Origin: Amycolatopsis balhimycina FH 1894
GTDB taxonomy: Bacteria > Actinomycetota > Actinomycetes > Mycobacteriales > Pseudonocardiaceae
Reading direction: 5' to 3'
Assembly (NCBI RefSeq): GCF_000384295.1
Contig: NZ_KB913037.1
Coordinates: forward strand, 1,531,975-1,595,974
Length of the DNA: 64,000 bases
How positions within the stretch are numbered: the stretch's first letter is position 1; each line of letters starts with the position of its first letter. Below are positions 33,951 to 42,341 of this stretch, piece after piece. A model generated the notes under the pieces. That model worked only from the letters and a program-made list of their open reading frames with translations. It was not told the origin of the DNA and did no database searches. The translations under genes were made by a program, and so were the position numbers.

Positions 33951-35605
33951 GCGAGAGCCTCGGCAATCGGCCCGAGGGCCAGGGCGGGGATGAAGGTCAG
34001 GGCCGCGACCAGCACGACCGTGCCGGCGAGCATGGTCGCGAACAGCGGGCTGGTGGTCGGCAGCGTGCCCGCGCTCTCCGGCGTCTTCTTCTGCGCCGCC
34101 AGCGAACCGGCCAGGCAGAGCACGGCCAGGATCGGGATGAACCGGCCCAGCGCCATGCAGACACCGAGCGTGGACTGGTACCAGTCGTTGGTCACGGTGA
34201 TGCCGGCGAACGCGCTGCCGTTGTTGTTGCCTGCCGAGGTGTAGGCGTAGAGCAGCTCCGAGAAGCCGTGCGCGCCCGGGTTGTTGAACGCGGCGGTGTT
34301 GCCCGGGATCAGCAGGGCCGCGCCCGCACCGATCAGCACCACCGCGGGCATGGCCAGCATCGCGATCGACGCGCAGGTGACCTCGCGCTTGCCGAGCTTC
34401 TTGCCCAGGTACTCCGGCGTCCGCCCGACCATCAGGCCCGCCAGGAACATCGCGATGATCGCCATCACCAGGATGCTGTAGAGGCCGGTGCCGACCCCGC
34501 CCGGCGACAGCTCGCCGAACATCATGTTCAGCAGCGTGCCGAAGCCGCCGAGGCCGGTGAAGCTGTCGTGCATCGAGTTCACCGCACCGGTCGAGGTACC
34601 GGTGGTCGAGCCGGCGAACAACGCCGACCCCGCGATCCCGAACCGGGTTTCCTTGCCCTCCAGGGCCGCACCGGCCAAGCGGGCGGCGGCGCCTCCTGCG
34701 TGCGCTTCGCCCCACCAGATCACCGCGAGCATGGCCGCCCACAACGCGCCCATGACGCTGAGCAGGACATAGCCCTGCTTGGTGTTGCCGACGAGCTTGC
34801 CGAAGGTGCGGGTCAGGGCGACCGGGATCACCAGCAGCAGGAAGATTTCGATCAGGTTCGACCACGAGTTCGGGTTCTCGAACGGGTGCGCGGAGTTGGC
34901 GTTGAAGATGCCGCCGCCGTTGGTGCCCAGCTCCTTGATCGCCTCCTGGCTCGCTGCCGGGGCCAGCGCGATGGTGCTCGCCGAGCCGTCCGGGTTGAGC
35001 ACCGAGACGCCGGACTTCAGGCTCTGCACCACACCGAGCGCGACCAGCACGATCGCGAAGACGAACGACAGCGGCAGCAGCAGCCGGACGGTGCCGCGGG
35101 TCAGGTCGACCCAGAAGTTGCCCAGCCGGTCGCTCTTCGACCGCATGAACGCGCGGGTCAGCGCGATCGCCACGGCCAGGCCAACCCCGGCGGAGACGAA
35201 GTTCTGCACGGTCAGCCCGGCCATCTGGACGACGTGGCCCATGACGCCCTCGGGGACGTAGGACTGCCAGTTCGTGTTGGTCACGAAGCTGATCGCGGTG
35301 TTGAAGGCGACCCCGGGGTCGACGGTCCGGCCGAAGTTCAGCGGAAGCAGCGGCTGGAAGCGCTGCAGCAGGTACAGGAACAGCACCGAGACGAACGAGA
35401 AGCCCAGCACGCCCGAGGCGTAGGTCTTCCAGTGCTGCTCGGAATCCGGGTCCGCGCGCACGATCTTGTAGACGGCCTTCTCCAGCCGCCAGTGTTTCGT
35501 GCTCGTGAACACGCGGTACATGTAGTCGCCCAGCGGCCGGTACACCAGCGCCAGGGCGAGCAGAAGGAGGCCGGCCTGTCCCAGGCCGGCCCACGTCGAG
35601 GACAT
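33947..35605 (-). CDS. kdpA: Potassium-transporting ATPase K+-channel subunit A
   Basis: 552 residues, ten membrane helices; the K+-selecting subunit. The four filter regions appear as [42 protein letters not shown] and [16 protein letters not shown] 35605 is chosen because it overlaps the kdpF stop (ATGA) and begins at the first helix ([20 protein letters not shown]). Middle of the smORF-F-A-B-C chain. Confidence 0.98.
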   Translation of the reverse strand: MSSTWAGLGQAGLLLLALALVYRPLGDYMYRVFTSTKHWRLEKAVYKIVRADPDSEQHWKTYASGVLGFSFVSVLFLYLLQRFQPLLPLNFGRTVDPGVAFNTAISFVTNTNWQSYVPEGVMGHVVQMAGLTVQNFVSAGVGLAVAIALTRAFMRSKSDRLGNFWVDLTRGTVRLLLPLSFVFAIVLVALGVVQSLKSGVSVLNPDGSASTIALAPAASQEAIKELGTNGGGIFNANSAHPFENPNSWSNLIEIFLLLVIPVALTRTFGKLVGNTKQGYVLLSVMGALWAAMLAVIWWGEAHAGGAAARLAGAALEGKETRFGIAGSALFAGSTTGTSTGAVNSMHDSFTGLGGFGTLLNMMFGELSPGGVGTGLYSILVMAIIAMFLAGLMVGRTPEYLGKKLGKREVTCASIAMLAMPAVVLIGAGAALLIPGNTAAFNNPGAHGFSELLYAYTSAGNNNGSAFAGITVTNDWYQSTLGVCMALGRFIPILAVLCLAGSLAAQKKTPESAGTLPTTSPLFATMLAGTVVLVAALTFIPALALGPIAEALA

Positions 35606-35706
35606 CAGAACTTCTCCGGTTTGATCAACGCGATGAACAGGTAGACGATCAGGGCCAATGCCAGGACGCCGCCGACGACGTTGGCGACCACGCCGGTGCC
35701 GCTCAC
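35605..35706 (-). CDS. kdpF: Kdp small stabilising subunit F
   Basis: 33 residues from GTG 35706: [20 protein letters not shown] then [12 protein letters not shown]. One membrane helix ending in the L-I-x-PEKF motif diagnostic of KdpF, which stabilises the pump in the membrane. Start overlaps the upstream 27-residue gene (GTGA) and stop overlaps kdpA (ATGA). Confidence 0.95.
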   Translation of the reverse strand: MSGTGVVANVVGGVLALALIVYLFIALIKPEKF

Positions 35707-35786
35707 AACCGCTCCAATCCACGCAGGGTCAACGCCAGCACGGCGAACACGACGATCGCCAGCAGTACATAGGCCAGATCGGCCAT
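35703..35786 (-). CDS. 27-residue membrane microprotein at the head of the kdp operon
   Basis: ATG 35786 encodes MADLAYVLLAIVVFAVLALT and LRGLERL before a stop that overlaps the kdpF GTG. It is a single hydrophobic helix with an acidic N-terminus and an R-E-R tail, preceded by GAAGGGAG at a good distance. The GTGA junction matches the rest of the operon, which argues that it is translated. It is about the size of KdpF but lacks the PEKF ending, so it may be a further accessory helix of the pump. Gene finders would usually miss it. Confidence 0.75.
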   Translation of the reverse strand: MADLAYVLLAIVVFAVLALTLRGLERL

Positions 35787-35883
35787 GCGGCTGCTCCCTT
35801 CTCACGCACGACAAGCCGAGGTCGACCGAATGGTGACCGGACTGACGGAAGCGTGCCTGCCGGAGCTCCCGTTCGGATGTCAC

Positions 35884-35932
35884 CTGACAGAGTCTTGACG
35901 CGTCCTCACGGCGCGTTGACGCGTTCTTGACG
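35884..35932. promoter_or_regulatory. 11-bp-phased TTGACG repeats on the kdp side
   Basis: CTGACA (35884), TTGACG (35895), a weak CTCACG (35905), TTGACG (35916) and TTGACG (35927) recur every 10-11 bp, about 100-145 bp upstream of the first kdp ORF. Head-to-tail hexamers with an 11-bp period are how OmpR/PhoB-class regulators, KdpE among them, bind DNA. Confidence 0.6.
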
Positions 35933-35947
35933 GAGCGCACCCCGAAT

Positions 35948-36102
35948 GTCCATTCCGGACTTGGTCACAACTCGGCTTCGGCCACGTGAACAGCTCGCCT
36001 CGGCCGGAATTCGGGGCCACCCTTGAACGATCACGTCTTCGCCCGTCCCGGGGCGGCCGCCGAGCCTGTCGTTGACGCAACCCTGACGTCCATTCCGGAC
36101 TT
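35948..36102 (+). repeat. Pair of 15-bp direct repeats in the kdp/kimA-like divide
   Basis: GTCCATTCCGGACTT occurs identically at 35948-35962 and 36088-36102. Each copy has GTCC..GGAC dyad symmetry. It resembles the core of the longer GTCCGTGAATG palindrome at 52790-52814 and may be a further member of the same intergenic repeat class. Confidence 0.6.
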
Positions 36103-36141
36103 CGTTGACGGATTCTCTACGCGGCGACTCGAATCTTGACG
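36072..36141. promoter_or_regulatory. TTGACG repeats on the kimA-like side
   Basis: TTGACG (36072), CTGACG (36083), TTGACG (36105) and TTGACG (36136) are spaced 11, 22 and 31 bp, on one strand, ending 45 bp before the GTG of the K+ importer. Same element and phase as on the kdp side, so one response regulator could control both. The remaining DNA in the 400-bp divide (35787-36186) shows no gene and no c-di-AMP riboswitch that I could recognise. Confidence 0.5.
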
Positions 36142-36186
36142 AAATCCGTACGCCGGTTCGCCGGCGCGCGATGCACGCTGCGGTAC

Positions 36187-38190
36187 GTGCCAGCACCCAC
36201 GTCATGGCTCAAACGGCTGGTACTCGGACGGCCGTTCCGGAGCGACACCCTCGGCGAGACCCTCCTGCCCAAGTGGCTCGCGCTGCCGATCTTCGCCAGC
36301 GACCCGCTGTCGTCGGTCGCTTACGCGACCCAGGAAATCCTGCTGATCCTGTCCATCGGCGGCCTCGCCTACCTGACACTCGCGCCGTGGATCGGCCTGG
36401 CGGTCGCCGTCCTGCTGACCGTCGTCGTGCTGTCCTACCGGCAGGTCGTGAAGGCCTACCCCAGCGGGGGCGGCTCCTACGAGGTCGCCTCGCGCAACCT
36501 CGGCAGATCCGCGGGCCTGGTCGTCGCGGGCGCGCTGATGGTCGACTACATCATGACCGTCGCGGTGTCGGTCGCGTCCGGAGTGGACAACATCATCTCC
36601 GCCGTCCCCGGGCTCAACGACTACCGGATCGTCCTGAACCTCGGGTTCGTCCTGGTGCTGATGGCGATGAACCTGCGCGGCATCCGCGAGTCCGGGCGTG
36701 CCTTCGCGCTCCCGACGTACCTGTTCATCGGCGGGGTCGTGCTGATGATCGCGCTGGGCCTCGGCCGGGCCGTCGCGGGCCACGCCCCGGTCGCCGAAAG
36801 CGCCGGCTACGAGGTCCGCCCGGAACAGGTGGGACTGACCGGTCTCGCGCTGGTCTTCCTGCTGCTGCGGTCGTTCTCCTCCGGTTGTACCGCGCTCACC
36901 GGCGTCGAAGCGATCTCCAACGGCGTCCCCGCGTTCCGCAAACCCAAGAGCGCCAACGCCGCCCGCACGATGACCGCGATGGGCGTGATCGCCGTGGTGA
37001 TGTTCGGCGGCATCACCGCCCTTGCCATGATCGCCCGCGTCCGGATCGCCGAGAACACCTGCGACCTCGCCGGGTTCCGCGGCGACTGCACCACCGACCC
37101 GCAGCGCACCGTGATCAGCCAGATCGCCGCCGCGGTGTTCGGGGGCGACCATTCGGCGCTGTTCTACTTCATGCAGGCCACCACCGCGCTGATCCTGATC
37201 CTCGCCGCGAACACCGCGTTCAACGGCTTCCCGTTGCTGGCCTCGATCCTGGCGCAGGACCGCTACCTGCCGCGGCAGCTGCACACCCGCGGCGACCGGC
37301 TGGCGTTCTCCAATGGCATCGTCGCGCTCGCGGTCATCGCCGGCGTGCTCATCTTCGCGTTCGACGGCTCGACCACCCGGCTGATCCAGCTCTACATCCT
37401 CGGCGTCTTCACGTCCTTCACGCTGTGCCAGGCCGGCATGGTCCGGCACTGGAACCGCGAACTCGCCGCCGCGACCGACACCCGGGCACGCCTGTCGATC
37501 CAGCGCTCGCGGCTGATCAACGCCGTCGGCGCGGTGCTCACCGCCGTGGTCCTGGCGGTCGTGATGATCACCAAGTTCACCCACGGCGCCTACCTCGTGG
37601 TGATCGCCATCCCGGTGCTGTACCTGCTCATGCGGGGGATCCACCGCCACTACACCCACGTCCGCGACGAGCTGCTGCCCGACGACGAGAGCGAGCTGCT
37701 GCCCAGCCGGGTCCACGCCATCGTGCTGGTGTCCACATTGCACAAACCGAGCCAGCGCGCGATCGCGTTCGCCCGCGCGAGCCGGCCGGACACCCTCACC
37801 GCGATCACCGTCAACGTCGAGGACCACGACACCCGCGAACTGCAGCGGCAGTGGGAACAACGTGACATGAAGATTCCGCTCAAGGTTCTCGAATCGCCCT
37901 ACCGCGAGATCACCCGGCCGGTCGTGGCCTATGTCAAGAACCTCAGCCGCGCCAGCCCCCGCGACGTCGTGTGCGTCTACATCCCGGAGTACGTCGTCGG
38001 CCGCTGGTGGGAAAACGTGCTCCACAACCAGAGCTCACTGCGTCTGAAGGGCCGGCTCCTGTTCGAGCCGGGTGTCATGGTGACCAGCGTCCCGTGGCAG
38101 CTGCACTCCACCACCCGCCGCGACCTCCAGCGCGTCCGCCCGCTGCCCGGCGACATCCGGCGCGGCGTCACGACGCAGCGCCGCTCCTGA
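36187..38190 (+). CDS. KimA-like APC-superfamily potassium importer
   Basis: 667 residues from GTG 36187; the in-frame TTG at 36136 lacks support. About twelve membrane helices in residues 1-480, opening with the KimA-type LPIFASDPLSSVAYATQEIL, then SGGGSYEVASRNLG and ANTAFNGFPLLASILAQDRYLPRQL. A ~185-residue cytoplasmic domain follows (VHAIVLVSTLHKPSQRAIAF, VPWQLH). Characterised KimA imports K+ with H+. Placement divergent from kdp, with shared TTGACG repeats, supports the K+ role. An amino-acid permease function cannot be excluded from sequence. Confidence 0.85.
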   Translation: MPAPTSWLKRLVLGRPFRSDTLGETLLPKWLALPIFASDPLSSVAYATQEILLILSIGGLAYLTLAPWIGLAVAVLLTVVVLSYRQVVKAYPSGGGSYEVASRNLGRSAGLVVAGALMVDYIMTVAVSVASGVDNIISAVPGLNDYRIVLNLGFVLVLMAMNLRGIRESGRAFALPTYLFIGGVVLMIALGLGRAVAGHAPVAESAGYEVRPEQVGLTGLALVFLLLRSFSSGCTALTGVEAISNGVPAFRKPKSANAARTMTAMGVIAVVMFGGITALAMIARVRIAENTCDLAGFRGDCTTDPQRTVISQIAAAVFGGDHSALFYFMQATTALILILAANTAFNGFPLLASILAQDRYLPRQLHTRGDRLAFSNGIVALAVIAGVLIFAFDGSTTRLIQLYILGVFTSFTLCQAGMVRHWNRELAAATDTRARLSIQRSRLINAVGAVLTAVVLAVVMITKFTHGAYLVVIAIPVLYLLMRGIHRHYTHVRDELLPDDESELLPSRVHAIVLVSTLHKPSQRAIAFARASRPDTLTAITVNVEDHDTRELQRQWEQRDMKIPLKVLESPYREITRPVVAYVKNLSRASPRDVVCVYIPEYVVGRWWENVLHNQSSLRLKGRLLFEPGVMVTSVPWQLHSTTRRDLQRVRPLPGDIRRGVTTQRRS

Positions 38191-38232
38191 CCCTCGATCT
38201 GCCAGACGGTGTCGGGACGAGGGACGGCTTCG

Positions 38233-38826
38233 CTACGGACGAAGCTGCGCCAGGAGCGATTCGACCAAGCGACCCTCGATGTCCGGGTCGTCGACGACAG
38301 CCCGGCGAAGCGCCCGCGAGGCGACGAACGAGATCAGTGACCACGCGGCGACGTCGGGGTCGAGGTCGGCACGCAGGTCGCCCGCCCGCCGTCCCGCTTC
38401 CAGCAGGCCGGCGAAACCGCGGGCCACCCGCCGGATCGCCGTGCGCGCGGCCTGCCGGACGACCGGGTCCGAGCCCGAGGCCGTGCCCTCCACGAAGAGG
38501 ACGCCGAGGGCGCCGGGCGCGTGCAGGGCGTCGAGGTGCTCGGGCGCCAGCAGTGCACGCAGGACCTCCGAGACAGCGCGGTCTCCGGAGGTGAGCGCGG
38601 TGAGAAAGGTGACCGCGGTGCCGGCGGCCTGCTCCAGAACCGCGGCGAACAGCTCCGCCTTCGAGCCGAAGTTCTGGAAGACCACCGGTTCGCTGACCCC
38701 GACCCGGGCGGCGATCTCGGACGCCTTCGCCCGCTGGTAGCCGTGCTCGGCGAACGCCGCCGTCGCCGCGACGAGGATCGTTTCGCGGCGTTGTCCGGCG
38801 GTCATGCGCGTCCGGCTTCGGGTCAC
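38233..38826 (-). CDS. TetR-family regulator
   Basis: 197 residues: helix-turn-helix ILVAATAAFAEHGYQRAKAS, EIAARVGVSEPVVFQNFGSK, then a typical ligand-binding helical core. GTG 38826 is used; an internal ATG at 38805 is possible. The divergent methyltransferase starts 88 bp away, with two identical-architecture palindromes between, so autoregulation and control of the methyltransferase are likely. Converges with the K+ importer. Confidence 0.92.
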   Translation of the reverse strand: MTRSRTRMTAGQRRETILVAATAAFAEHGYQRAKASEIAARVGVSEPVVFQNFGSKAELFAAVLEQAAGTAVTFLTALTSGDRAVSEVLRALLAPEHLDALHAPGALGVLFVEGTASGSDPVVRQAARTAIRRVARGFAGLLEAGRRAGDLRADLDPDVAAWSLISFVASRALRRAVVDDPDIEGRLVESLLAQLRP

Positions 38827-38855
38827 GTGGTCATCGTAACCGCCCTTGCCCTCCT

Positions 38856-38901
38856 ACTTAGTTGCAGCTAAGTTAGCGGGACGACTTAGTCGTCACTAAG
38901 T
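38856..38901. promoter_or_regulatory. Twin TetR operators ACTTAG-N6-CTAAGT
   Basis: Two 18-bp palindromes, ACTTAGTTGCAGCTAAGT (38856-38873) and ACTTAGTCGTCACTAAGT (38884-38901), share identical 6-bp arms and differ only in the 6-bp centre; centres are 28 bp apart. They fill the TetR/methyltransferase divide and the second ends 14 bp before the methyltransferase ATG. Confidence 0.85.
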
Positions 38902-38914
38902 AAAGGAGGCCGGG

Positions 38915-39556
38915 ATGGCACTGGGCAGACTGCTGACCGGACACGGCGGCGAGCGCGCCGACGGCGCGTTGATCACCCAGGCGAGGCTGTACGAACTCGG
39001 CAGCAGAATCGGGTTCGTGACCCGCGGACGCCGCTATCGCGAACTGGTGCGGCGGTCCGGCGCGCAGCCGGGCGACCGCGTCCTCGACGTCGGCTGCGGG
39101 ACCGGCTACCTGGCCGGGCTCGCGGCGCACGCCGTGGCACCGGGCGGGTCGGTGCTCGGCGTCGACGCGTCCGAGGCCATGGTCAAGTACGCGCGCGGCG
39201 TGGCCGGTACGCCGTCGTGCCGCTTCGAAGCCGGAACGGCGCAAGCACTCCCCTGCGGCGACGCGGAGTTCGACGTCGTGCTGTCCAGCCTGATGCTGCA
39301 TCACGTGCCGGACGCCGGCCAGCCGGCCGCGCTGCGCGAGATGCACCGGGTACTGCGGCCGGGCGGCCGGTTGCTGCTCGCGGATTTCCGGCCGCCGACG
39401 TCCCGGGTGATGCGGCGGCTGGTCGGCGCCCTGACGGGCCCGCGGATGCTGGACGCCCCGGACCGGCGGCTCGTCGGCCTGGTGCGGGACACGGGGTTCA
39501 CCGTGGACGACGAAGGCACGCTCGGCATCCTCCACTACGTCAGCGCGACAGCCTGA
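38915..39556 (+). CDS. Class I SAM-dependent methyltransferase
   Basis: 213 residues with motif I VLDVGCGTGYLAGLAA, motif II SVLGVDASEAMV, and later VVLSSLMLHHVPDAGQPAAL and HRVLRPGGRLLLADF, the UbiE/Methyltransf_11 pattern. AAGGAGG precedes ATG 38915. Probably methylates a small molecule (quinone-, polyketide- or drug-like). The TetR neighbour suggests induction by its substrate, so a detoxifying role is plausible. Confidence 0.9.
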   Translation: MALGRLLTGHGGERADGALITQARLYELGSRIGFVTRGRRYRELVRRSGAQPGDRVLDVGCGTGYLAGLAAHAVAPGGSVLGVDASEAMVKYARGVAGTPSCRFEAGTAQALPCGDAEFDVVLSSLMLHHVPDAGQPAALREMHRVLRPGGRLLLADFRPPTSRVMRRLVGALTGPRMLDAPDRRLVGLVRDTGFTVDDEGTLGILHYVSATA

Positions 39557-39578
39557 CCGTCCACAACGGACCGCCGGC

Positions 39579-40922
39579 TCAGCGGACCAGCGCGGGCCAG
39601 CGGTCGTGCTCGCGGTCGATGACGTATTCGTGGCGGTGCTGCCACACACCGGCAGCGATCTCGGTCGCGTCCGCGAGGTGCCCGGGGTCGCCGGTGCCGT
39701 CGTGGACGTGCTCGAGGACATCGCGGTCGCATCGCGGCCACGCCCGGATCGCGACGACGGCGCCGACGACTCCGAGCCCGGCGAGCACGATCCACGTCAC
39801 GCCGAAACCGGCTTCGGTGGCCAGCCAGCCGGCGATCGGATACGCCACCAGCCAGCAGGCGTGCGAAAGGGAGAACTGCGCGGCGAACACAGCCGGCCGG
39901 TCCGCCGCGGTGCTCGATCGGCGCAGCACCCGGCCCACCGGCGTCAGGACGAGACCGGTGCCGAGCCCGACGGTCACCCACACCGCCAACGCGGCGAACC
40001 AGCTGCCGCCGGCCACCATGGACAGCGGGATCGCTCCGGCGATCCCGGCCAGGAGCACGGCCGCCCCGGCGAGCATCACCGTGCGTTCGCGGACCCGGTC
40101 GAGCACCCGCGGCAGCAGCAGCGCGACCAGCACCGTGCCGACGCCGTTGGCCGCCAGCAGCACGGCGACATCGGCCTGACCGCGGCCGAGCTCGTCCCGG
40201 ACGTAGTTGACGGTGTTGACCATGACCACCGACCCGACCGCGGCGACCACGAGGTTGAACCCCATGACACCGCGGAGCCGAGGTGTCGCGGCGTAGATCC
40301 GCGCCCCGGCGAGCGTGCGGTCCCACGCCCCACCGCGGTGGCTCCGGACCGCGTCCGGGATGCGGGTGGTGACCACGAGCACCGCCGAAACCAGGAAGCC
40401 GGCCGACGTGCCGGTGAACAGCCAGTGGAAGCTGACGACGCTGAGCGCGGCCGCCGCGAGCACCGGGCTCAGCAGGCTCTCCATCGTCGAGGCGAGCTGC
40501 GAAGCCGACAGCGCACGGGTGTAGTCGCGCTCGCCGGGCAGGATGTCCGGCAGCACGGCCTGAAAGGTCGGGGTGAACGCCGCGGAGGCCGACTGGAGCA
40601 CCACGATCAGGGCGTAGACCTGCCAGATCCGGTCCACGAACGGCAGCGCGAGCACGACGAGCGCCCGCACGAGGTCCAGGCAGACCAGCATCACCCGGCG
40701 CGGCACCCGGTCCGCGTAGGCGCCGGCCAGCGGGGCGACCGTCACGTAGGTGACCATCTTGATCGCCAGCGCGGTTCCCAGCACGGCCCCCGCGCCGGCA
40801 CCCGCGAAGTCGTAGGCCAGCAGCCCCAGCGCGACGGTGGTCAGCCCGGTCCCGAACAGCGCCACGAGCTGGGCGGTGAAGAGGTGCCGGTAGTCCCGGT
40901 GCCGGAACAAGGACAGGGCCAC
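39579..40922 (-). CDS. MFS transporter, probably metal or drug efflux
   Basis: 447 residues, twelve predicted helices: LFTAQLVALFGTGLTTVALG, LAGAYADRVPRRVMLVCLDL (the MFS A-motif D-R-x-x-R-R), TPTFQAVLPDILPGERDYTR. The last ~50 residues are hydrophilic and His-rich (RDVLEHVHDGTGDPGHLADA, WQHRHEYVIDREHDRW), which may bind metal. GTG 40922 follows CAGGAG. Divergent from an ArsR-family repressor, the usual layout for inducible metal efflux. Confidence 0.9.
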   Translation of the reverse strand: MALSLFRHRDYRHLFTAQLVALFGTGLTTVALGLLAYDFAGAGAGAVLGTALAIKMVTYVTVAPLAGAYADRVPRRVMLVCLDLVRALVVLALPFVDRIWQVYALIVVLQSASAAFTPTFQAVLPDILPGERDYTRALSASQLASTMESLLSPVLAAAALSVVSFHWLFTGTSAGFLVSAVLVVTTRIPDAVRSHRGGAWDRTLAGARIYAATPRLRGVMGFNLVVAAVGSVVMVNTVNYVRDELGRGQADVAVLLAANGVGTVLVALLLPRVLDRVRERTVMLAGAAVLLAGIAGAIPLSMVAGGSWFAALAVWVTVGLGTGLVLTPVGRVLRRSSTAADRPAVFAAQFSLSHACWLVAYPIAGWLATEAGFGVTWIVLAGLGVVGAVVAIRAWPRCDRDVLEHVHDGTGDPGHLADATEIAAGVWQHRHEYVIDREHDRWPALVR

Positions 40923-40962
40923 GCGAAACTCCTGGGCGACGACGACTGTCCCTCCATGATAG

Positions 40963-40978
40963 GTGCACATGTACGCAC
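40963..40978. promoter_or_regulatory. Dyad over the ArsR start, candidate ArsR site
   Basis: GTGCACATGTACGCAC has GTGC/GCAC arms around 8 bp and covers the start codon of the ArsR gene 40 bp from the divergent MFS start. Weak but well placed for autorepression. Confidence 0.35.
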
Positions 40979-41319
40979 ATGACGATTCCGGTGCGCAGTG
41001 GGCGCAGCTTCCACCCGCCGACCAGGTCGAAGCCGCCTCCACGGCCCTGCGGATGCTGGCGGATCCCGGCCGGCTGCGGATGCTGTGGCTGCTCAGCGGC
41101 GACGAGTACGACGTCGCGTCGCTGGCCGCGGCGGTCGGGATCGCGCGCCCGGCGGTGTCCCAGCACCTGGCGAAGCTCCGGCTCGCCGGGCTGGTGAGCC
41201 TGCGCCGCGACGGCCGCCACACCCACTACCGAGCCCGCGGCGGCCATGTGCGCCGCCTGCTGGCCGAAGTCATGAACGCCGCGGACCACCACCTCCACGG
41301 CATCCCGGACCACGACTGA
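40969..41319 (+). CDS. ArsR/SmtB-family repressor
   Basis: 116 residues: winged helix ALRMLADPGRLRMLWLLSGD, VASLAAAVGIARPAVSQHLA, KLRLAGLVSLRRDGRHTHYR. The C-terminal helix is His-rich (AEVMNAADHHLHGIPDHD), suggesting an alpha-5 type metal site such as in Zn/Ni sensors. ATG 40969 is used; GTG 40963 would add two residues. Divergent from the MFS gene whose own tail is also His-rich. Confidence 0.88.
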   Translation: MYAHDDSGAQWAQLPPADQVEAASTALRMLADPGRLRMLWLLSGDEYDVASLAAAVGIARPAVSQHLAKLRLAGLVSLRRDGRHTHYRARGGHVRRLLAEVMNAADHHLHGIPDHD

Positions 41320-41399
41320 CGCCGGGTTGCCTGCGAAGGCACTGGCGGCGTCCGCGTCCGCGGTGGACACTTCGACGGTGGGCAGGATGGCCCACCCGG

Positions 41400-41486
41400 T
41401 GGGACCCGTTCTTCCGGGACCACGTGACCTTGGCCGACGTGTACCGGTTCCCCGCCCGGCACTTCGACTTCCACCGCGGCGGCTGA
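41400..41486 (+). pseudogene. C-terminal gene fragment, possibly DinB-like
   Basis: Between the ArsR gene and arsC, a plus-strand frame encodes WDPFFRDHVTLADVYRFPAR then HFDFHRGG and a stop, with high third-position G/C. The His-rich ending recalls the C-terminus of DinB-type metal-binding proteins, but I am not certain. No start or N-terminal part is present in the preceding 80 bp. The 200-bp gap holds nothing else visible. Confidence 0.35.
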
Positions 41487-41519
41487 CCTTGCCCCTCGGC
41501 TGACGCGGCTCCCCGCGGC

Positions 41520-41918
41520 TCAACGGAGCTCGGCGAGCAGCTCCCGCACCCGGCGATCGATCTCGTCCCGGATCCTCCGGACGTCCTCGACGCCCCTGCC
41601 CGCGGGGTCGTCGAGCTGCCAGTCCAGGTACCGCTTGCCGGGGAACACCGGGCAGGCGTCGCCGCAGCCCATCGTGATCACGACGTCGGCGGCCTCGACC
41701 GCCTCGGTCGTCAGCTTCTTCGGGACCTCCCGGGACAGGTCGAGCCCGATCTCGGCCATCGCCTCGCGCACGGCGGGGTTGACGCTGCCGGCGGGCGCGG
41801 AGCCGGCCGAACGGACGTCGACCGCGCCGTCGGCGTGGTGAGCGAGCAGCGCGGCGGCCATCTGGGAGCGGCCGGCGTTGTGCACGCAGACGAAGAGAAC
41901 CTCAGGCTTGCCGGTCAC
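41520..41918 (-). CDS. arsC: Arsenate reductase, low-molecular-weight phosphatase fold
   Basis: 132 residues; reduces arsenate to arsenite using thiols. P-loop VLFVCVHNAGRSQMAAALLA has the C-x5-R-S signature; ITMGCGDACPVFPGKRYLDW carries the second cysteine and the late region of thiol- or mycothiol-linked ArsC. GTG 41918 overlaps the stop of the ArsR gene (GTGA), so regulator and enzyme are coupled. Confidence 0.93.
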   Translation of the reverse strand: MTGKPEVLFVCVHNAGRSQMAAALLAHHADGAVDVRSAGSAPAGSVNPAVREAMAEIGLDLSREVPKKLTTEAVEAADVVITMGCGDACPVFPGKRYLDWQLDDPAGRGVEDVRRIRDEIDRRVRELLAELR

Positions 41919-42268
41919 GAGAACTCCGTCGTCGTGAGCACCGACGACAGCCGCGCCAGCACCTCGGGGTGCACGCGGTAGTAGATCCAGGTGCCGCGCC
42001 GGTCCCCGGTGATCAGCCCGGACTCGCGCAGCACCTTCAAGTGGTGGGAGATGGTCGGGCCGGTCAGGTCGAAGGCGTCGGTCAGGTCGCACACGCACGC
42101 CTCACCGCCGGCGTGGGACGCGATCAGCGAGAGCAACCGCAGCCGCACCGGGTCGGCCATGGCCTTGAACAGCTGCGACAGCTCGACCGCCTGGTCCTGC
42201 GTCAGGGGCTCCCTCGCCAGGGGGGCGCAGCAGGCGTCCATCGCGACGAGCGGCAGTTGCTTCGACAT
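41915..42268 (-). CDS. arsR: Arsenite-responsive ArsR repressor
   Basis: 117 residues. Winged helix with the As(III)-binding signature ACVCDLTDAFDLTGPTISHH (Cys-Val-Cys-Asp-Leu in the alpha-3 region, as in E. coli ArsR) and an extra vicinal pair near the N-terminus (MDACCAPL). Controls itself, arsC, and probably the divergent cadI gene. ATG 42268 lies 74 bp from the cadI start, with GACA/TGTC dyads between. Confidence 0.93.
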   Translation of the reverse strand: MSKQLPLVAMDACCAPLAREPLTQDQAVELSQLFKAMADPVRLRLLSLIASHAGGEACVCDLTDAFDLTGPTISHHLKVLRESGLITGDRRGTWIYYRVHPEVLARLSSVLTTTEFS

Positions 42269-42311
42269 CCCTCTATATTGACAGGCTTGGACATGGGCGG
42301 CAATCTACTTC

Positions 42312-42321
42312 GACAAATGTC
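42312..42321. promoter_or_regulatory. GACA-AA-TGTC dyad, candidate ArsR operator
   Basis: The arsR/cadI divide contains GACAAATGTC followed by TATCC, plus TATTGACAGG and TTGGACATG nearby. TGACA/TGTCA-type half sites are common in ArsR operators. The dyad sits 6 bp before the cadI Shine-Dalgarno. Confidence 0.4.
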
Positions 42322-42341
42322 TATCCAAGGAGGTGGCGAAG

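Noticed and set aside
35787..36186. Possible c-di-AMP (ydaO-type) riboswitch before the KimA-like gene
   Set aside because: KimA genes in Bacillus have one, but I could not find the conserved core or pseudoknot pattern here; direct repeats explain the region better.
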